13,743 nucleotides of DNA from Micavibrio sp. UBA1672. GTDB taxonomy: Bacteria; Pseudomonadota; Alphaproteobacteria; Micavibrionales; Micavibrionaceae. The stretch is taken from positions 1-13,743 of the forward strand of contig DCKO01000011.1 in NCBI GenBank assembly GCA_002320665.1, in the 5' to 3' direction. Under the pieces are notes generated by a model, which saw only the letters and a list, made by a program, of their open reading frames with translations, was not told where the DNA came from and did not search any database. Positions 13,463-13,743 of this stretch are shown here, one piece after another. Each line of letters starts with the position of its first letter. Position 1 is the first letter of the stretch. The position numbers and the translations under genes were made by a program.

Positions 13463-13622
13463 TTTCTTGGACGGATGATTGCTGTTTTTTGTAACAGTTC
13501 CCTAAGATATTTGATGCCCAAACAGGTTTTTCATCGTTAATGATGCTCTCAAAAATCTTGCGACCAACATCTATAGTATCTATGTTGTCTTTCCAGCACT
13601 TTTCTAAATCTTCCATTTTCAT
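13422..13622 (-). CDS. Unknown 66-residue ORF after the hen1 remnant
   Basis: ATG 13622 is preferred to the upstream GTG because GGAGA stands about nine bases before it, inside the last codons of the hen1 remnant. The product is soluble, acidic/mixed and helical (MEDLEKCWKDNIDTIDVGRK, ASNILGNCYKKQQ, EIDDILQIAKQQSK). No motif is recognised. It begins four bases after the hen1-remnant stop and overlaps the next ORF by 41 bases, so the three read like an operon in which something replaced the hen1 body. It may be the first half of a frameshifted gene continuing in the next ORF. Confidence 0.5.
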   Translation of the reverse strand: MKMEDLEKCWKDNIDTIDVGRKIFESIINDEKPVWASNILGNCYKKQQSSVQEIDDILQIAKQQSK

Positions 13623-13626
13623 TTTT

Positions 13627-13743
13627 TCATTCTCCACTTAATGTATAGGCCGTGCCGAAGTTCAAAGTTTTGCTGTGCAGATTATCAGGGCTTTTATGCA
13701 GTAAGTACCCCATATCTGTTGCCGGTTTATGTGTCGTTGTAAT
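13627..13743 (-). pseudogene. hen1: N-terminal remnant of Hen1 RNA 3'-terminal 2'-O-methyltransferase
   Basis: The frame is open at the window edge and gives 38 residues beginning ITTTHKPATDMGYLLHKSPD and continuing to NFGTAYTLSGE, then TGA. This matches the very conserved start of bacterial Hen1 (first few residues lie outside the window). Hen1 marks repaired RNA 3' ends with a 2'-O-methyl group and partners Pnkp in an RNA ligation complex. True Hen1 is several hundred residues; here the similarity ends at about FG.AY and the frame closes, so both the N-terminal and methyltransferase domains are missing. The presence of a pnkp stub downstream on the same strand confirms the operon identity. 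Confidence 0.78.

Overview
The window (about 13.7 kb, AT-rich, roughly 40% GC by eye) looks like chromosome from a motile, Gram-negative, free-living proteobacterium, most likely a low-GC marine or aquatic alphaproteobacterium. The signs are a membrane GGDEF/EAL protein, an outer-membrane porin ending in Phe, a NIT-domain chemoreceptor, and a tRNA-Tyr-linked integrase followed by a gene set I associate with alphaproteobacterial islands. The organism call is inference; no species marker is present.

Layout. (1) 1-3272, core-like, all minus strand: the 5' part of a GGDEF/EAL regulator cut by the window edge, a spacer with a good minus-strand terminator, a hairpin and a possible 45-residue membrane peptide, then rlmB (TrmH-family 23S rRNA methyltransferase). 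(2) 3399-3484: tRNA-Tyr(GTA). (3) 3608-7806, island module on the plus strand: tyrosine integrase, an overlapping 300-residue HTH protein, a small AlpA-like regulator whose ribosome binding site is paired in a hairpin, a Cys-cluster protein, two winged-helix-type proteins and a two-TM PH-like protein. (4) 7810-8042: an iteron-like array of four ACGGTTTCA repeats spaced close to whole helical turns, followed by AT-rich direct repeats and a hairpin. (5) 8210-11664: alginate-export-family porin and NIT-domain methyl-accepting chemotaxis protein, either island cargo or host genes. (6) 11665-12164: AT-rich non-coding stretch. (7) 12165-12624: a minus-strand two-gene unit (118-residue and 31-residue proteins, ATGA overlap, terminator on the stop codon). 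(8) 12686-12996: non-coding block with a copy of the GGGGGTA site arrangement found upstream of the integrase, a perfect palindrome and a strong minus-strand terminator. (9) 13020-13743: a broken minus-strand RNA-repair operon in which only the N-terminal ends of hen1 and pnkp survive, with two small unknown ORFs between them.

How it fits together. Integrase, AlpA-like regulator and small HTH proteins form the recombination and control part of an integrated element inserted beside tRNA-Tyr. Its right end is not marked by a tRNA duplicate, but the repeated GGGGGTA arrangement near 12.7 kb makes a boundary there plausible. The porin and chemoreceptor would give a nutrient-uptake and taxis benefit if they are cargo. 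The far right is decayed sequence where at least two recombination events seem to have met.

Most worth a second look: the paired GGGGGTA site blocks, the helically phased repeat array, the SD-sequestering hairpin, and the gutted hen1/pnkp operon. I did not find a complete new defence or secretion system.
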